Assembly: GCA_016926135.1 (NCBI GenBank) | Contig: JAFGPH010000227.1 | Span: 1 to 17,003, forward strand | Length of the DNA: 17,003 nucleotides | Direction of reading: 5' to 3' | Source of the DNA: Deltaproteobacteria bacterium | GTDB lineage: Bacteria > Desulfobacterota > DSM-4660 > Desulfatiglandales > HGW-15 | Shown here: in pieces, positions 1 to 7,071 of the stretch | Layout of the letters: each line of letters starts with the position of its first letter | Position numbering within the stretch: the stretch's first letter is position 1 | Notes under the pieces: model-generated | Databases searched by the model: none | What the model was told of the DNA's origin: nothing | Seen by the model: the letters and a program-made list of their open reading frames with translations, nothing else | Made by a program: the position numbers and the translations under genes

Positions 1-1307
1 TCGAGCACGCTCAGGTAGCTGTCGATGCCCCTGTCATAACGGATCATGGAGAGGCGGTAGGTTTCTGCAACCGCACGGACCAGGGACTCCTGAGCCGATA
101 CCTGCCGGTCTACCGTGCCGCGCACGGCAAGGGCATCGGCCACTTCCCGGAAGGCGGTCTGAATCGCCTTCTCGTATTGGGCCACGGCGAGTTCCTTCTC
201 CACCTTCGTCACGTCATAGGCCGACCACAGCCTGGCATCAAAAATGGGCATGACGATCTGGGGCGCGAAGCTCCACGTGTTCTGCCCGGACTTGAAGAGA
301 TTGGATAGCTCGGCGCTCGCGGTTCCGATGGAGCTTGTAAGGGAAATCCGGGGAAAGAAGGCCGCCCGGGCAGCGCCGATATTGGCGTTGGCCGCCTTGA
401 GCCGGTGTTCACCGGCCATGATATCCGGCCGGCCCAGGAGCACCTCGGAAGACATGCCGGGTGAGATCTCTCCGGGGGGCGTGATGGCGGTAAGGTCCGC
501 CGGGAAGATCTCGTTCGGCCGCGGGGAAGGGGAGCCGACCAGAAGGTTCAAGGCGTTCACATCCTGGGCCACCCGCTGGGTGAAACGGGCCATGTCTGCG
601 CGGGCAGTGTCCACCTGGCTTTGCGCCCGATGGAGATCCAGTTCTGACGTGAGCCCGATTTCGTAGCGCCGTCGAATCAAATGGTAGGCCGCCTCCTGCG
701 TATCAAGGGTAGACTCAGCCAGCTTGAGGCCTTCCCGGTCCGCCGCAAGGGTGAGGTAGGCGTCGGCAACGCTGGACACCAGCAGAATCTGCGTGCTGCG
801 GCGGGCCTCTTCCGTGGCCAGGTACTCTTCCAAGGCCCGGTCTTTCAGGCTGCGGATGCGACCGAAGAAGTCAATCTCCCACGAGACGATGCCGAGATTG
901 ACGCTATATTGCTCTGAGGTCATCCTCCTGCGGGTGGTGGAAAGATCGGCTGGCACGCGCTGCTGGTTTTCACTGCCCACGGCGTTGACCGAGGGCAACA
1001 GTTCGGCCCGTTGAATGCCGTACAGTGCCCTCGCTCTTTCCGCATTCAAAACGGCAATCCGCAGGTCACGGTTGTTGTTGAGGGCCGTTTCGATGACCTT
1101 TTGAAGGCCCTGGTCGGTGAAGAACTCCCGCCATGCTACTCCCGCGGCCATGGGTGAGCCGGGCATGCCCTTGGTCTCCTGGTATGCGGCGCCGTTAGGC
1201 CACTCCCCGGGGACCGGGGCTTCGGGTCTTTCGTATTTGGGGGCCAGGGTGCAGCCGCTCGTGAACGTGATCACACCAGCCAATAGAAGAACGAAGATTC
1301 TGTTCAT
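1..1307 (-). CDS. Outer-membrane efflux factor of an RND pump (OprM/NodT family), 3' end cut off
   Basis: Outer-membrane channel of the tripartite pump, expected to form a trimeric TolC-like tunnel that docks on the adaptor encoded upstream. Translation from the ATG at 1307 gives 435 codons before the window edge. A short hydrophobic signal ends in TSGC at residues 16-19, so Cys19 is a likely lipidation site, although Thr at -3 is not an ideal lipobox residue. After it come LAPKYERP and a repeated-half architecture typical of OprM/CusC: ALNNNRDLRIAVLNAERARA, SWEIDFFGRIRSLKDRALEE, LLGRPDIMAGEHRLKAAN, and near the edge QTAFREVADAL and RYDRGIDSYLSVL. Members of this family are usually 460-490 residues, so only about the last 30 are missing. 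The start is 4 bp beyond the stop of the RND gene, so it is almost certainly co-transcribed and probably translationally coupled. Substrate cannot be read from this gene. Confidence 0.95.
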   Translation of the reverse strand, partial: MNRIFVLLLAGVITFTSGCTLAPKYERPEAPVPGEWPNGAAYQETKGMPGSPMAAGVAWREFFTDQGLQKVIETALNNNRDLRIAVLNAERARALYGIQRAELLPSVNAVGSENQQRVPADLSTTRRRMTSEQYSVNLGIVSWEIDFFGRIRSLKDRALEEYLATEEARRSTQILLVSSVADAYLTLAADREGLKLAESTLDTQEAAYHLIRRRYEIGLTSELDLHRAQSQVDTARADMARFTQRVAQDVNALNLLVGSPSPRPNEIFPADLTAITPPGEISPGMSSEVLLGRPDIMAGEHRLKAANANIGAARAAFFPRISLTSSIGTASAELSNLFKSGQNTWSFAPQIVMPIFDARLWSAYDVTKVEKELAVAQYEKAIQTAFREVADALAVRGTVDRQVSAQESLVRAVAETYRLSMIRYDRGIDSYLSVL

Positions 1308-1311
1308 GGGA

Positions 1312-4300
1312 TCAATCCCCTGATGGGTTTGCATCAGATGTCCTGGCTGATTCACGCCGCCTGTGTTTGCCCAATGCCTTGTAGATCAATACATAGAAAA
1401 GCGGTGAAAACAGGGTCACCAGGAAGGTGGCGGTCACCACTCCACCCAGCACACCGGTGCCGATGGCATTCTGGGCTCCGGCCCCGGCGCCGCTGGTGAC
1501 GGCAAGGGGCAGGACCCCGAACCCGAAGGCCAGCGAGGTCATGATGATCGGGCGAAACCGCAGTTTGGCTCCTTCCAGGGTAGCTTCGGTGATGCCCATT
1601 CCCCTTTCCAGTCCGGCCTTGGCAAACTGGACGATCAGGATGGCGTTCTTGGTGGTCAAGCCCAGGGTGGTCAGGAGGCCGATCTGGAAGTAAACGTCAT
1701 TGGGCAATCCGCGGAGGCTCGATCCGATCACGCCGCCGATGGCTCCCAGCGGAAGGGTGAGCAGGATGGATATGGGGATAGGCCAGCTCTCGTAAAGCGC
1801 CGCCAGGCAGAGGAAGATCACGAAAATGGAAAATGCATACAGCAGGGGCGCCTGGGTGCCTGCCATCCGCTCCTGGTAGGAGAGGCCGGTCCAGTCAAAA
1901 CCGACACCCTGAGGCAGCTTCCTGACAAACCCTTCCATGGCCTGCATGGCCTCGCCGGAACTCCTTCCCCGTGCCGATTCACCTTGAATGTTTATGGATG
2001 GAAAGCCGTTGAACCGCTCCAGTTTCGGAGAACCGGACGTCCAGTGACCGGACGCAAAGGAAGAAAAAGGGACCATCTTGCCTGCCGTATTGCGGACATA
2101 GAGCCTTTCCAGGTCCCTGGGCAGCATGCGATAGGGGGCGTCAGCCTGGGCATACACCCGCTTCACCCGGCCCCCCTGGATAAAGTCATTCACATAGGCG
2201 CTGCCAAAGGCGGCCGAGATCGTATTGTGAATCGAGGTGATGGGTGTACCCAGGGCCCCGGCCTTCTCCCAATCCACGTCAATCCGGTATTCGGGCACAT
2301 CTTCCAGGCCGTTCGGCCTGACCTTGGTCAAGACCGGGTCCTTTGCCGCCATGCCGAGGAGCTGGTTGCGGGCCCCCATCAGGCGGTCGTGGCCCAGGCC
2401 GCCCCGGTCCAGCAACTGAAAGTCAAAACCTCTTGCCACGCCCAGTTCGATCACCGGTGGCGGCGGGAAGGCGAACACCATGGCGTTGCGGATCCGGGAA
2501 AAGGCCCCCATGGCCCTTGCGGCCACGGCACCGGCCTTCAACTCCGGCCGGTCCCGGAGTCCCCAATCCTTCAGATGGACAAACGCCATGCCCGCGTTCT
2601 GTCCCTGACCAGCGAAATTTCTTCCGGAAAGGGTCATGCAGGATTGGACCGCATCCTTCTCGCGCCCCAGAAAATGGTCCCTGACCTCTTCCATGACCTT
2701 GTCGGTCTGCTCCAGGGTCGAGTTGGCCGGCAGCAGGACCTGCACCAACACGATCCCCTGATCTTCATCCGGGAGATAGGCCGTGGGCATGCGAAGGAAC
2801 AGGAACCCCATGGCCACCACAATCAGAAGGTATACCACCAGGTAGCGCAGTTTTCTGGAAAGGGAGTGACGGACCATCCGTACATAGAGGTCTCTGGATC
2901 CAAAGAACAGGCGATCGAACCATCTGAAAAACGGGCGCAGGAAAAAAATCGTGCTTTCCGCGGGTTCATGCCCAGCGGCAACGGGTTTCAAAAGCGATGC
3001 ACAGAGAACCGGCGTCAGGATCAGAGCCACCAAAACCGAAAGAAGCATGGAGGAGATGATGGTTACCGAGAACTGACGGTAAATGACCCCCGTAGAGCCG
3101 CCGAAGAAGGCCATGGGGCCGAAGACCGCGGAGAGCACCAGCCCGATGCCGATCAAGGCGCTGGTGATCTGGTCCATGGACTTGCGGGTGGCCTCCTTGG
3201 GCGGGAGACCTTCCTCCCGCATGATCCGCTCCACGTTTTCCACCACCACGATGGCGTCGTCCACCAGGAGGCCGATGGCCAGCACCATGGCGAACATGGT
3301 CAGCATGTTGATCGAGAACCCGAACAGCCCCAGGACCGCGAATGTCCCCAGGATCACCACCGGCACCGCAATGGTCGGGATCAGGGTGGCACGCATGGTT
3401 CCCATGAACAGATACATCACGAGGAAGACCAGCACGATCGCCTCAAAAAGGGTCTTGACCACTTCTTCGATGGCCACCTTTACGAAGGGCGTCGTGTCGT
3501 AAGGATAAACGACCCGCATACCGGGGGGGAAAAAACGGCCCATCTCCTCCATCTTGGCCTTCACGGCATCGGCCGTATCCAAGGCATTGGCGCCGGCTGC
3601 CTGCCGGATGGCCAGGCCGGAAGAGGGCTTGCCGTTGTAATAGGACTGGTTGCCGTACGATTCGGTCCCGAGTTCCGTCCGCCCGACATCTCTGATCCTC
3701 ACGATGGAACCGTCCGGGTTGGTGCGGAGCGGAATGGCGGCAAACTCCTCCGAGGTTTTGAGCAGGCTCTGGACGATGATGGAGGCATTCAGGCGCTGCC
3801 CTTCCACGGCCGGGGCTCCGCCGAACTGTCCGGCCGAGACCTCCACATTGTAGGCCCGAAGCGCGGTGATCACGTCTGCCACCGTCATCTGGTAATCCGT
3901 CAGTCTGTCGGGATTCAGCCAGATGCGCATGGCATACTGGGTGCCGAAGACCTCGACCTCGCCCACGCCCGGCACCCTGGAGAGCACCTTCTCCAGGTTG
4001 GACTGGGCATAGTCCTGCAAATCGTTCGAGTCCATGCTCCCGTCATCCGAGATCAGGCCCACGATCAACAGGTAGTTTCGGGTGGATTTGCTTACCTTCA
4101 CGCCCTGACGCTGCACCACCTCCGGCAGGCTCGTCATGGCGAGCTGGAGCTTGTTCTGCACCTGGGCCCAGGCCAGATCCGGATCGGTCCCCGGCGCAAA
4201 GGTCAGCTCGATGCGGGAAGAACCGGCAGAATCACTGCTGGCGGAGAGATACAGCATTTTGTCGAAGCCGGTCATCTTCTGCTCGATGATCTGGGTCACG

Positions 4301-4482
4301 CTGTTTTCCACGGTCTCGGCCGAGGCCCCGGGGTAGAATGCGCTGATGGCGATGGAGGGCGGCGCGATAGGCGGATACTGGGAGACGGGCAGGTTGTAGA
4401 TGGCCAGGCCTCCCGCCGCCATCATGATGATGGCGATGACCCAGGCGAAGACAGGACGATCCAGGAAGAATCTCGACAGCAT
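1312..4482 (-). CDS. RND multidrug efflux transporter, AcrB/MexB-like (HAE1 family)
   Basis: Inner-membrane proton-driven drug exporter of 1056 residues, close to AcrB (1049). The N-terminus [20 protein letters not shown] is TM1. [20 protein letters not shown] contains the TM4 Asp pair (residues 408-409, AcrB D407/D408). [16 protein letters not shown] carries the TM10 Lys (AcrB K940), and [16 protein letters not shown] carries the TM11 Arg (AcrB R971). Proton relay residues are therefore intact. The AcrB F178 equivalent is kept in [15 protein letters not shown], but two other pocket phenylalanines differ (see findings). The ATG at 4482 is preferred over the GTG one codon upstream because GGAGG lies 6 nt before it and the product then begins like its relatives. 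It sits 12 bp after the adaptor gene and 4 bp before the outer-membrane gene. The exported compounds are unknown; HAE1 pumps usually move hydrophobic or amphiphilic drugs, bile salts or solvents. Confidence 0.97.
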   Translation of the reverse strand: MLSRFFLDRPVFAWVIAIIMMAAGGLAIYNLPVSQYPPIAPPSIAISAFYPGASAETVENSVTQIIEQKMTGFDKMLYLSASSDSAGSSRIELTFAPGTDPDLAWAQVQNKLQLAMTSLPEVVQRQGVKVSKSTRNYLLIVGLISDDGSMDSNDLQDYAQSNLEKVLSRVPGVGEVEVFGTQYAMRIWLNPDRLTDYQMTVADVITALRAYNVEVSAGQFGGAPAVEGQRLNASIIVQSLLKTSEEFAAIPLRTNPDGSIVRIRDVGRTELGTESYGNQSYYNGKPSSGLAIRQAAGANALDTADAVKAKMEEMGRFFPPGMRVVYPYDTTPFVKVAIEEVVKTLFEAIVLVFLVMYLFMGTMRATLIPTIAVPVVILGTFAVLGLFGFSINMLTMFAMVLAIGLLVDDAIVVVENVERIMREEGLPPKEATRKSMDQITSALIGIGLVLSAVFGPMAFFGGSTGVIYRQFSVTIISSMLLSVLVALILTPVLCASLLKPVAAGHEPAESTIFFLRPFFRWFDRLFFGSRDLYVRMVRHSLSRKLRYLVVYLLIVVAMGFLFLRMPTAYLPDEDQGIVLVQVLLPANSTLEQTDKVMEEVRDHFLGREKDAVQSCMTLSGRNFAGQGQNAGMAFVHLKDWGLRDRPELKAGAVAARAMGAFSRIRNAMVFAFPPPPVIELGVARGFDFQLLDRGGLGHDRLMGARNQLLGMAAKDPVLTKVRPNGLEDVPEYRIDVDWEKAGALGTPITSIHNTISAAFGSAYVNDFIQGGRVKRVYAQADAPYRMLPRDLERLYVRNTAGKMVPFSSFASGHWTSGSPKLERFNGFPSINIQGESARGRSSGEAMQAMEGFVRKLPQGVGFDWTGLSYQERMAGTQAPLLYAFSIFVIFLCLAALYESWPIPISILLTLPLGAIGGVIGSSLRGLPNDVYFQIGLLTTLGLTTKNAILIVQFAKAGLERGMGITEATLEGAKLRFRPIIMTSLAFGFGVLPLAVTSGAGAGAQNAIGTGVLGGVVTATFLVTLFSPLFYVLIYKALGKHRRRESARTSDANPSGD

Positions 4483-4494
4483 CACGGGCCTCCG

Positions 4495-5844
4495 TCAGTT
4501 CGATTTCGCGGATTCTCCAGGCTTCGGGGCAGCCTTGGCAGGCCCCCCCTCCCCTTTGCCGCGGGCATCAAAAGGAACCTCCTTCACGGAGGCGCCGGGC
4601 CGCACCTTTTGCATGCCTTCGATGATCACCCGATCGCCGGGTCCAAGACCGGATGTGACGAGCCATTTGTCGCCTATGGCACGATCCAGCCTGAGCATCC
4701 GCTGTTGAACCTTCCCTTCGGCGTCCACAACAAGGGCAAGGGGGTTGCCCTTGGAATCACGGGAGACCGCCTGCTGGGGGATCAAAATGGCCTGCTCACT
4801 GACGCCATCTTTCAGCACCGCCCGGACGAACATGCCCGGCAGGAGCACTCCCTCCGGATTCGGAACAACAACCCGCAGGATCACGGACCCTGTGGTCGGC
4901 TCGACCGTTACGTCTCGAAACTGAAGCGTCCCTTCCAATGGATAGACTCTGCCTGCTTCCAGAAGGAGATCCACCTTCTTCTGGTTCTTTTCGTCACGGC
5001 TAAGCCGACCGTCATCCAGGCGACGCTGCAGTCGCAGGAGTTCGGTGGTGGATTGGGGCACATCCACGTAAATGGGGTCCAGTTGTTGAATGGTCGCCAC
5101 GGCCTGGGGCTGATATGCCGTCACGATCGCGCCCACGGTGACGCTGGACCTTCCGATCCGGCCGGAGATGGGTGCGGTGATCTTTGTGTAATTCAGATTG
5201 ATCCGAGTCGCCTCCAGAGCTGCCTCGGCCTGTTTGATCGCCGCTTCGGCCGCGGCTATCGCTTTCCGGTCGCTCTCCACCTGTGCCTCGGCAGCCTGGA
5301 GCGCAGCCTCGGCCACTTCGGCTTCGGTTGCGGTCTGATCGCGCTGGCCGGCGGAGACGGCCTTCTCCTTGAATGCCTCCTCAAACCGCTCGCGGTTTAT
5401 CCGCGCGAGTCCGAGGGTGGCCCGCTGCCGGGTGACGTTGGCGATGCCCGCCTCCAGCGCGGCCCGCGCCCGGTCAGCGTTCTTCTGCGTAGCCATGAGG
5501 TTCGCCGCAGCGTTGTCGAGCGCTGCCTGATAAGGAGCGGGGTCGATCTGATAGAGTATCTGCCCGGCCTTCACATCAGAACCTTCCGTAAAAAGACGTT
5601 TCTGTATGAGACCGCTGACCTGGGGACGGATTTCCGCGACCAGGTAGGGGGACGTGCGACCCGGCAATTCCGTGGTCAAGACGACCGACTGGGCCGATAC
5701 CGTCAACGTGGCTACCTCCGGGACGCTGCGGCCCGACGGCGGTTGCTTCGGCCCGTCGCAGGCGACCAGGATCAGGCCGAGAAGCGCGGCCCCCATAATC
5801 AGGCTTGTCCCCTGCGGTCGAGACAGATTGTTGGCAATTTGCAT
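4495..5844 (-). CDS. Periplasmic adaptor lipoprotein of the RND pump (AcrA/MexA-like)
   Basis: Membrane fusion protein linking the RND pump to the outer-membrane channel; 449 residues. The ATG at 5844 is chosen because GGAGG lies 7 nt upstream and the product then starts with a normal lipoprotein signal. The signal ends in LVAC (residues 26-29), and Asp follows the lipidated Cys. Asp at +2 is the classic inner-membrane retention signal in enterobacteria and suits this protein. Conserved AcrA blocks follow in order: TTELPGRTSPYLVAEIRPQV, EGSDVKAGQILYQIDPAPYQ, a long Ala/Glu-rich coiled-coil hairpin, ITAPISGRIGRSSVTVGAIV, QQLDPIYVDVPQS, VEPTTGSVILRVVVPNPEG, LLPGMFVRAVL, IGDKWLVTSGLGPGDRVII and GMQKVRPGASV. 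The hairpin is about 42 residues longer than in E. coli AcrA. A Gly/Pro/Lys-rich tail ends the protein. It begins 62 bp after tetR. Confidence 0.96.
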   Translation of the reverse strand: MQIANNLSRPQGTSLIMGAALLGLILVACDGPKQPPSGRSVPEVATLTVSAQSVVLTTELPGRTSPYLVAEIRPQVSGLIQKRLFTEGSDVKAGQILYQIDPAPYQAALDNAAANLMATQKNADRARAALEAGIANVTRQRATLGLARINRERFEEAFKEKAVSAGQRDQTATEAEVAEAALQAAEAQVESDRKAIAAAEAAIKQAEAALEATRINLNYTKITAPISGRIGRSSVTVGAIVTAYQPQAVATIQQLDPIYVDVPQSTTELLRLQRRLDDGRLSRDEKNQKKVDLLLEAGRVYPLEGTLQFRDVTVEPTTGSVILRVVVPNPEGVLLPGMFVRAVLKDGVSEQAILIPQQAVSRDSKGNPLALVVDAEGKVQQRMLRLDRAIGDKWLVTSGLGPGDRVIIEGMQKVRPGASVKEVPFDARGKGEGGPAKAAPKPGESAKSN

Positions 5845-5906
5845 CAGAAAACCTCCGAGTGAAAATGCGGGTGAACGCCCCAACAGGGCAACGCGTACAG
5901 GACGAT

Positions 5907-6530
5907 TCAGGGTTCTACCAGTCCTTTGAAGAGAATGTCCAGGATCGTGTCCGGGTCATCCGGGTAAGGGTGGCGTTCAGGCGCCTCCAGCCACAGGAAG
6001 AGGAAGGCATTGGTGAGGCTCTCGAGGGCAATGGCAAAATGGTAAGGCTCCGCGATCTTCTTGAATCGCTTCCTTCTCATCCCGTGTTCAAAGACGGAGG
6101 CGAGGGCCAGCATGAACTGATGGTGCCGTTCACGGATCTGAGAATCGACGCCCGCCATGACATTGAAGCTCACCCCCCGGGTCTCTGCAAGGTATAGACG
6201 GATCATGGGCGCGTTGGCGCGAAAGACCTCCCCCTTGGTCCGCACGAAATTCCGCAGTCTTTCGATCTCGTCATCCGGCTCCTGAATGGCCTTCCTCAGC
6301 GCCTCGTCGAATCTGTCGGCCTGTTCCAGCACAAGGGCCCCGTAAAGGTCTCCCTTGCTCCTGAAAAATTTGTAAAGGGTCCCGATGGCAAACTCGGCCT
6401 TTGCAGCAATCTCATGCATGGAGACATTGTGGAATCCCCTCTCCGAAAAAAGACCCAGCGCGGCCGCCAGCATCTCTTGACGCTGTCTTCGCTTCTCCCT
6501 TTCACGTCTTGGAAGCCTGGTCTCTTCCAC
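5907..6530 (-). CDS. TetR-family transcriptional repressor of the efflux operon
   Basis: Predicted ligand-responsive DNA-binding repressor, 207 residues (typical TetR length). The N-terminal helix-turn-helix is clear: ALGLFSERGFHNVSMHEIAA followed by AEFAIGTLYKFFRSKGDLY (about residues 23-63). The C-terminal two thirds are helical and divergent, as expected for the ligand and dimerisation domain, so the inducer cannot be predicted. The start is GTG at 6530 with GAGG 7 nt upstream; no in-frame ATG lies just before it. Unusually for pump repressors, which are often divergent, it is the first gene of the operon it probably controls, 62 bp ahead of the adaptor gene with no obvious promoter between. 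This implies autoregulation of the whole tetR-adaptor-pump-channel unit. Regulation of this operon is inferred from position only. Confidence 0.93.
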   Translation of the reverse strand: MEETRLPRREREKRRQRQEMLAAALGLFSERGFHNVSMHEIAAKAEFAIGTLYKFFRSKGDLYGALVLEQADRFDEALRKAIQEPDDEIERLRNFVRTKGEVFRANAPMIRLYLAETRGVSFNVMAGVDSQIRERHHQFMLALASVFEHGMRRKRFKKIAEPYHFAIALESLTNAFLFLWLEAPERHPYPDDPDTILDILFKGLVEP

Positions 6531-6587
6531 AGGCCGGCCTCATGTCACAGGGGTTTCCATCCAATGAGCATGAACAACTTGTCATAT

Positions 6588-6608
6588 TGTGAATGCGGCG
6601 TCACATTC
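6588..6608. promoter_or_regulatory. Candidate TetR operator: overlapping inverted repeats at the tetR promoter start
   Basis: Two interlocked inverted repeats share this stretch. TGTGA (6588-6592) pairs with TCACA (6601-6605) across 8 bp, and GAATG (6591-6595) pairs with CATTC (6604-6608), also across 8 bp. They cover the -10 hexamer and the predicted transcription start, where a repressor would block RNA polymerase. Being an operator for the adjacent TetR protein is an inference from position and symmetry. Confidence 0.4.
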
Positions 6609-6632
6609 TATATTCAACGGTGGGATTGTCAA
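6605..6632 (-). promoter_or_regulatory. Predicted sigma-70-type promoter for the tetR-efflux operon
   Basis: On the minus strand the -35 is TTGACA (6632-6627, perfect consensus) and the -10 is TAGAAT (6610-6605, 5 of 6), with a 16-bp spacer. The predicted transcript starts near 6598, leaving a leader of about 68 nt before the tetR GTG. It is the best sigma-70 match I found in the central intergenic region, and it overlaps the candidate operator. Confidence 0.7.
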
Positions 6633-6662
6633 GGCAAATGATTTGAACTGCAGCGTCGGATG

Positions 6663-6765
6663 GTTCGATATCCTTCGATACCTCAGGGCAGGCCTCGCCC
6701 GGAATGGAATATCAAGATGTTTGGGCGCAATACGTGCTTTCGTCCTGATGTATCGAAGGGCGAAC
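6663..6765. repeat. Long nested inverted repeat of unknown nature (structured RNA or MITE-like candidate)
   Basis: CCTTCGATACCTCAGG (6672-6687) is the reverse complement of 6744-6759 at 15 of 16 positions. The pairing continues inward by a G-U wobble and a C-G pair (6688-6689 with 6743-6742). It continues outward, after a small internal loop, through GTTCG (6663-6667) with CGAAC (6761-6765). Inside, CGCCC (6696-6700) pairs with GGGCG (6723-6727). The result is a 103-nt structure with roughly 23 outer pairs and an inner stem, just upstream of the tetR -35. I saw no flanking target-site duplication and no second copy in the window. It could be a small structured RNA, a decayed mobile element or a DNA regulatory structure. 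Confidence 0.5.
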
Positions 6766-6918
6766 GGGAATTTCTGGTGAAGAGCAACCCGTGCCGTGGT
6801 CCTGTTGAAAACAATCAGTTTGTCATCAGACAACCCAGACTGTGAATTCCTTCCCTCCGTAAACCAGCTCATGACCCGGCTGATCCATCCGGCAACTTTT
6901 GCCTCTCCCGTTCACTGA

Positions 6919-6935
6919 AAGGCAGGTTTTGCCTT
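6919..6935. repeat. Inverted repeat upstream of the first sigma-54 promoter
   Basis: AAGGCA (6919-6924) and TGCCTT (6930-6935) form a perfect 6-bp inverted repeat with a 5-nt gap. It lies about 80-95 bp upstream of the -24 element, which is a typical distance for a sigma-54 activator site. No T-run follows, so it is not a terminator. Function is inferred from spacing only. Confidence 0.25.
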
Positions 6936-6964
6936 GCTCCATGATTGGCCGGGCTCCCTCCAAG

Positions 6965-7008
6965 TTCGACCAACCCATCGATTATAAAATGAATTTTTCA
7001 TTCGACCA
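6965..7008. repeat. AT-rich palindrome flanked by TTCGACCA direct repeats next to the sigma-54 promoter
   Basis: AATGAA-TTT-TTCATT (6988-7002) is a perfect palindrome in an AT-rich stretch. TTCGACCA occurs at 6965-6972 and again at 7001-7008, 36 bp apart. The second copy ends 5 bp before the TGGCAC element. Such a block could bind an activator or a DNA-bending protein, but it resembles no consensus I can name with confidence. Confidence 0.25.
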
Positions 7009-7013
7009 CCCTG

Positions 7014-7028
7014 TGGCACACAGCTTGC
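7014..7028 (+). promoter_or_regulatory. Sigma-54 promoter for the fliK-flgD-flgE unit
   Basis: TGGCAC (7014-7019) and TTGC (7025-7028) match the -24/-12 consensus, with exactly 10 bp between the invariant GG (7015-7016) and GC (7027-7028). Transcription should begin near 7040, about 30 nt before the fliK ATG. The wider string TGTGGCACACAGCTTGCT is nearly identical to the promoter before motA. A sigma-54 promoter requires an enhancer-binding activator (FlrC/FleQ/FlgR type), which is not encoded here. Confidence 0.85.
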
Positions 7029-7071
7029 TCCTGTGGGCAATGGAAATCAACCCCAAAGGAGCACAGAGAGC

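Larger units (their letters stand above)
6544..7013. other. Divergent intergenic region with no convincing gene
   Basis: About 470 bp of lower-GC DNA between the tetR start and the flagellar sigma-54 promoter. Short open frames occur on both strands, for example 96 codons on the minus strand at 6872-6582. None has a good ribosome binding site or recognisable protein features, and several overlap the tetR promoter. It holds the tetR promoter and operator candidate, the large inverted repeat at 6663-6765 and a small broken hairpin (CAGT-TTGTC/GACAA-ACTG, 6816-6842). It also holds palindromes that may serve the sigma-54 promoter. Confidence 0.6.

Noticed and set aside
1984..5862. A 1292-codon open frame on the plus strand across the pump and adaptor genes
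   Set aside because: It lies antisense to two clearly conserved genes, and its product is a His/Gly/Arg/Gln-rich string with no domain. It is a by-product of high-GC codon use in the real genes.
6588..6605. A CRP-like site TGTGA...TCACA
   Set aside because: CRP sites have a 6-bp spacer; this one has 8, and it is better explained as part of the repeat cluster at the tetR promoter.
6582..6872. A 96-codon minus-strand frame upstream of tetR
   Set aside because: No good ribosome binding site. It spans the large inverted repeat and the tetR promoter, and its composition is not protein-like.
7033..7071. Upstream GTG start for fliK at 7033
   Set aside because: It lies upstream of the predicted sigma-54 transcription start near 7040, and the ATG at 7072 has AGGAG ahead of it.
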